Positions 4,358 through 5,636 of a stretch of 5,636 nt of DNA are shown here, in pieces (within the stretch, counting starts at the first letter, position 1; each line of letters starts with the position of its first letter). A program made the position numbers and the translations under genes. The DNA is from JAITWT01 sp964439605. GTDB taxonomy: Bacteria > Pseudomonadota > Gammaproteobacteria > Burkholderiales > Burkholderiaceae_C. The stretch covers positions 1-5,636 of the forward strand of contig CAYTPC010000047.1 of assembly GCA_964439605.1 (NCBI GenBank), written 5' to 3'. Under the pieces are notes generated by a model. That model searched no databases, was not told the origin of the DNA, and saw nothing but the letters and a program-made list of their open reading frames with translations.

Positions 4358-5476
4358 ATGACGGCCTCCGAGACGGTTTCGGTCGATTACGAGCAGCCCG
4401 GCGAGGCCGGCAGCGTTTGTTCCACGCGCCATGCATGGGCGCGCGTGCCCCGCGAGCCTGAGCCGGCCGAGCGTGAGGCGCTCAAGACACGCATCCGGCA
4501 ACTGCTGCGCGAGCGCAACGCGGTGATGGTGTCGCACTATTACGTCCATCCCGATCTGCAGGATCTGGCCGAAGAAACCGGCGGCCTGGTCAGCGATTCG
4601 CTGGAGATGGCGCGCTTTGGCCGTAATCATGCGGCGCGCACGTTGATTGTCTGCGGCGTGCGCTTCATGGGCGAGACGGCCAAGATTCTTTCGCCCGAAA
4701 AGCGTGTGCTGATGCCGGATCTGGATGCCACGTGTTCGCTGGACCTGGGCTGTCCGGCAGACGATTTCATCGCTTTGTGCGATCGCAACCCCGACCGTAC
4801 CGTGGTCGTCTATGCCAACACCAGCGCCGTCGTGAAGGCGCGCGCCGACTGGATGGTGACTTCGGGCTGCGCGCTGGACGTGGTGCGCGCGCTTTCGGCG
4901 CAAGGCAAGAAGATTCTCTGGGCGCCGGATCGCCACCTGGGTGATTACATCCAGCGGGAAACCGGCGCCGACATGCTGAGCTGGCACGGCGCCTGCATCG
5001 TCCATGACGAATTCAAGGCGCTGGAACTGGAGTTGCTGAAGAAGGAGCATCCGGCGGCGAAGGTGTTGGTGCACCCCGAGTCGCCGGCGGCGGTTATTGC
5101 GCTGGCTGACGTGGTGGGCTCAACTTCGGCGATTCTCGCGGCGGCGCAGCGGATGGAGGCGCCTGAATTCATCGTCGCCACCGACAAAGGCATGCTGCAC
5201 AAGCTGCGCACGCTCAACCCCGGCAAGACCTTCATCGAAGCGCCTACTGCGGGCCAGAGTGCCACCTGCAAGAGTTGCGCGCACTGCCCCTGGATGGCCA
5301 TGAACGGTCTGGCGGGGGTGGCGCACGCATTGGAAACGGGCGAGGGCGAGATTCACGTCGATCCGGCGCTGGGCCGGCGCGCCTTGGTCCCGATCGACCG
5401 CATGCTGGCATTCACGGCGGGTCTGCGCAATGGCGGTGCGCCTGGCGAGCTGATCGCGGGGCTTGGGGCGGCTTGA
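4358..5476 (+). CDS. nadA: Quinolinate synthase A
   Basis: This 372-residue oxygen-sensitive [4Fe-4S] enzyme condenses iminoaspartate with dihydroxyacetone phosphate to quinolinate, the substrate of NadC. The three cluster cysteines of the family are present at a constant +13 shift from E. coli: Cys126 (TCSLDLGCP), Cys213 (HGACIVHDEF) and Cys310, the last of the CKSCAHC motif (304-310), whose first two cysteines match those reported to form a redox-active disulfide in E. coli. Active-site segments follow the triple-repeat fold: SHYYVHPDLQ (59-68), SDSLEMARFG (79-88), GVRFMGETAKILSPEK (100-115), VVYANTSAVVKARAD (149-163), VHPESP (238-243), VGSTSAI (253-259) and EAPTAGQ (294-300). The N-terminus is about 13 residues longer than E. 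coli NadA and the C-terminus also extends a little, both with low-complexity sequence. nadB (aspartate oxidase), which normally supplies iminoaspartate, is not in the window. Confidence 0.98.
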   Translation: MTASETVSVDYEQPGEAGSVCSTRHAWARVPREPEPAEREALKTRIRQLLRERNAVMVSHYYVHPDLQDLAEETGGLVSDSLEMARFGRNHAARTLIVCGVRFMGETAKILSPEKRVLMPDLDATCSLDLGCPADDFIALCDRNPDRTVVVYANTSAVVKARADWMVTSGCALDVVRALSAQGKKILWAPDRHLGDYIQRETGADMLSWHGACIVHDEFKALELELLKKEHPAAKVLVHPESPAAVIALADVVGSTSAILAAAQRMEAPEFIVATDKGMLHKLRTLNPGKTFIEAPTAGQSATCKSCAHCPWMAMNGLAGVAHALETGEGEIHVDPALGRRALVPIDRMLAFTAGLRNGGAPGELIAGLGAA

Positions 5477-5636
5477 CGCTCACCCCCAGGCTTCGCGCAC
5501 TTCGTGTCGCTACGCCACCCCCCTCTCCGGGGGCAAACCCAGTGGCCCGGCCAAGCCGGGTCCACGGGATTCCTGGCCTTGGCCGCGCCAGTTTCATGTG
5601 CCGCTGGTCGCACGGCAGCGCGGTGGAGAGCTGAAG
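5477..5636. repeat. GC-rich hairpin-bearing intergenic repeat sequence
   Basis: No gene is supported after nadA. The stretch from about 5481 to 5536 has the look of a dispersed extragenic repeat common in Burkholderiales: a CTTCGCGCACTTCGTGTCGC segment, then CCCCC (5519-5523) and GGGGG (5529-5533) around the loop TCTCC. A second hairpin follows, GGCCCGGC (5544-5551) with GCCGGGTC (5555-5562), eight pairs including one G-T wobble, loop CAA. Neither has a T-run, so they are not typical intrinsic terminators, although they could still reduce read-through. Open frames in both strands here are composition artefacts. Multi-copy status is inferred from style and not shown in the window. Confidence 0.5.

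Noticed and set aside
3452..5074. 540-codon minus-strand frame across nadC and nadA
   Set aside because: It runs through two well-identified genes. It is rich in Arg, His and Ala, as expected from the antisense strand of GC-rich codons, and has no recognisable domain or ribosome binding site.
5353..5613. 86-codon minus-strand frame at the right end
   Set aside because: It reads through the hairpin repeat and the antisense of nadA; its sequence comes from repeat composition and shows no gene signals.

Overview
The window looks like ordinary chromosomal core DNA from a GC-rich betaproteobacterium, most likely of the order Burkholderiales. This rests on the close match of the Icd, NadA, NadC and SodB proteins to proteobacterial families, the strong preference for G or C at third codon positions, a small Ala/Lys/His-rich secreted peptide of a kind common in Burkholderiales, and two intergenic repeat styles (a CGCAGAAT-type palindrome and a CCCCC...GGGGG hairpin repeat) familiar from that group. 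The genus cannot be fixed from the sequence.

Layout from left to right. Positions 1-281 are intergenic: a palindromic repeat (25-76), a possible gene-tail remnant on the minus strand (89-172), and the upstream region of sodB with a small inverted repeat. sodB (iron superoxide dismutase) runs 282-863 and ends at a hairpin terminator. Facing it on the minus strand are a DUF192-family exported protein (952-1413) and, upstream of that gene, a 66-residue secreted Ala/Lys/His-rich peptide (1499-1699). A strong rho-independent terminator (1451-1480) separates these two. A divergent spacer of 293 bases (1700-1992) leads to icd (1993-3252, NADP-dependent isocitrate dehydrogenase) and contains a very stable hairpin about 60 bases before the start codon. 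A 226-base spacer separates icd from a tight nadC-nadA pair (3479-4357 and 4358-5476), whose stop and start codons touch. The last 160 bases are non-coding, GC-rich and hairpin-rich repeat-type sequence.

How the genes relate: NadA makes quinolinate from iminoaspartate and dihydroxyacetone phosphate, and NadC converts quinolinate to nicotinate mononucleotide, so the pair covers the last two steps of de novo nicotinate mononucleotide synthesis. Icd is a TCA-cycle enzyme that makes NADPH. SodB protects iron-sulfur enzymes, of which NadA is one, but nothing in the sequence shows co-regulation. The minus-strand pair acts outside the cytoplasm and has no clear link to its neighbours.

I found no mobile element with a transposase, CRISPR array, tRNA, rRNA, phage gene or defence system, and no evidence of a previously undescribed system. 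The points most worth a second look are the icd leader hairpin, the small secreted peptide with a terminator between it and the DUF192 gene, and the uncertain nadC start with an overlapping short reading frame.
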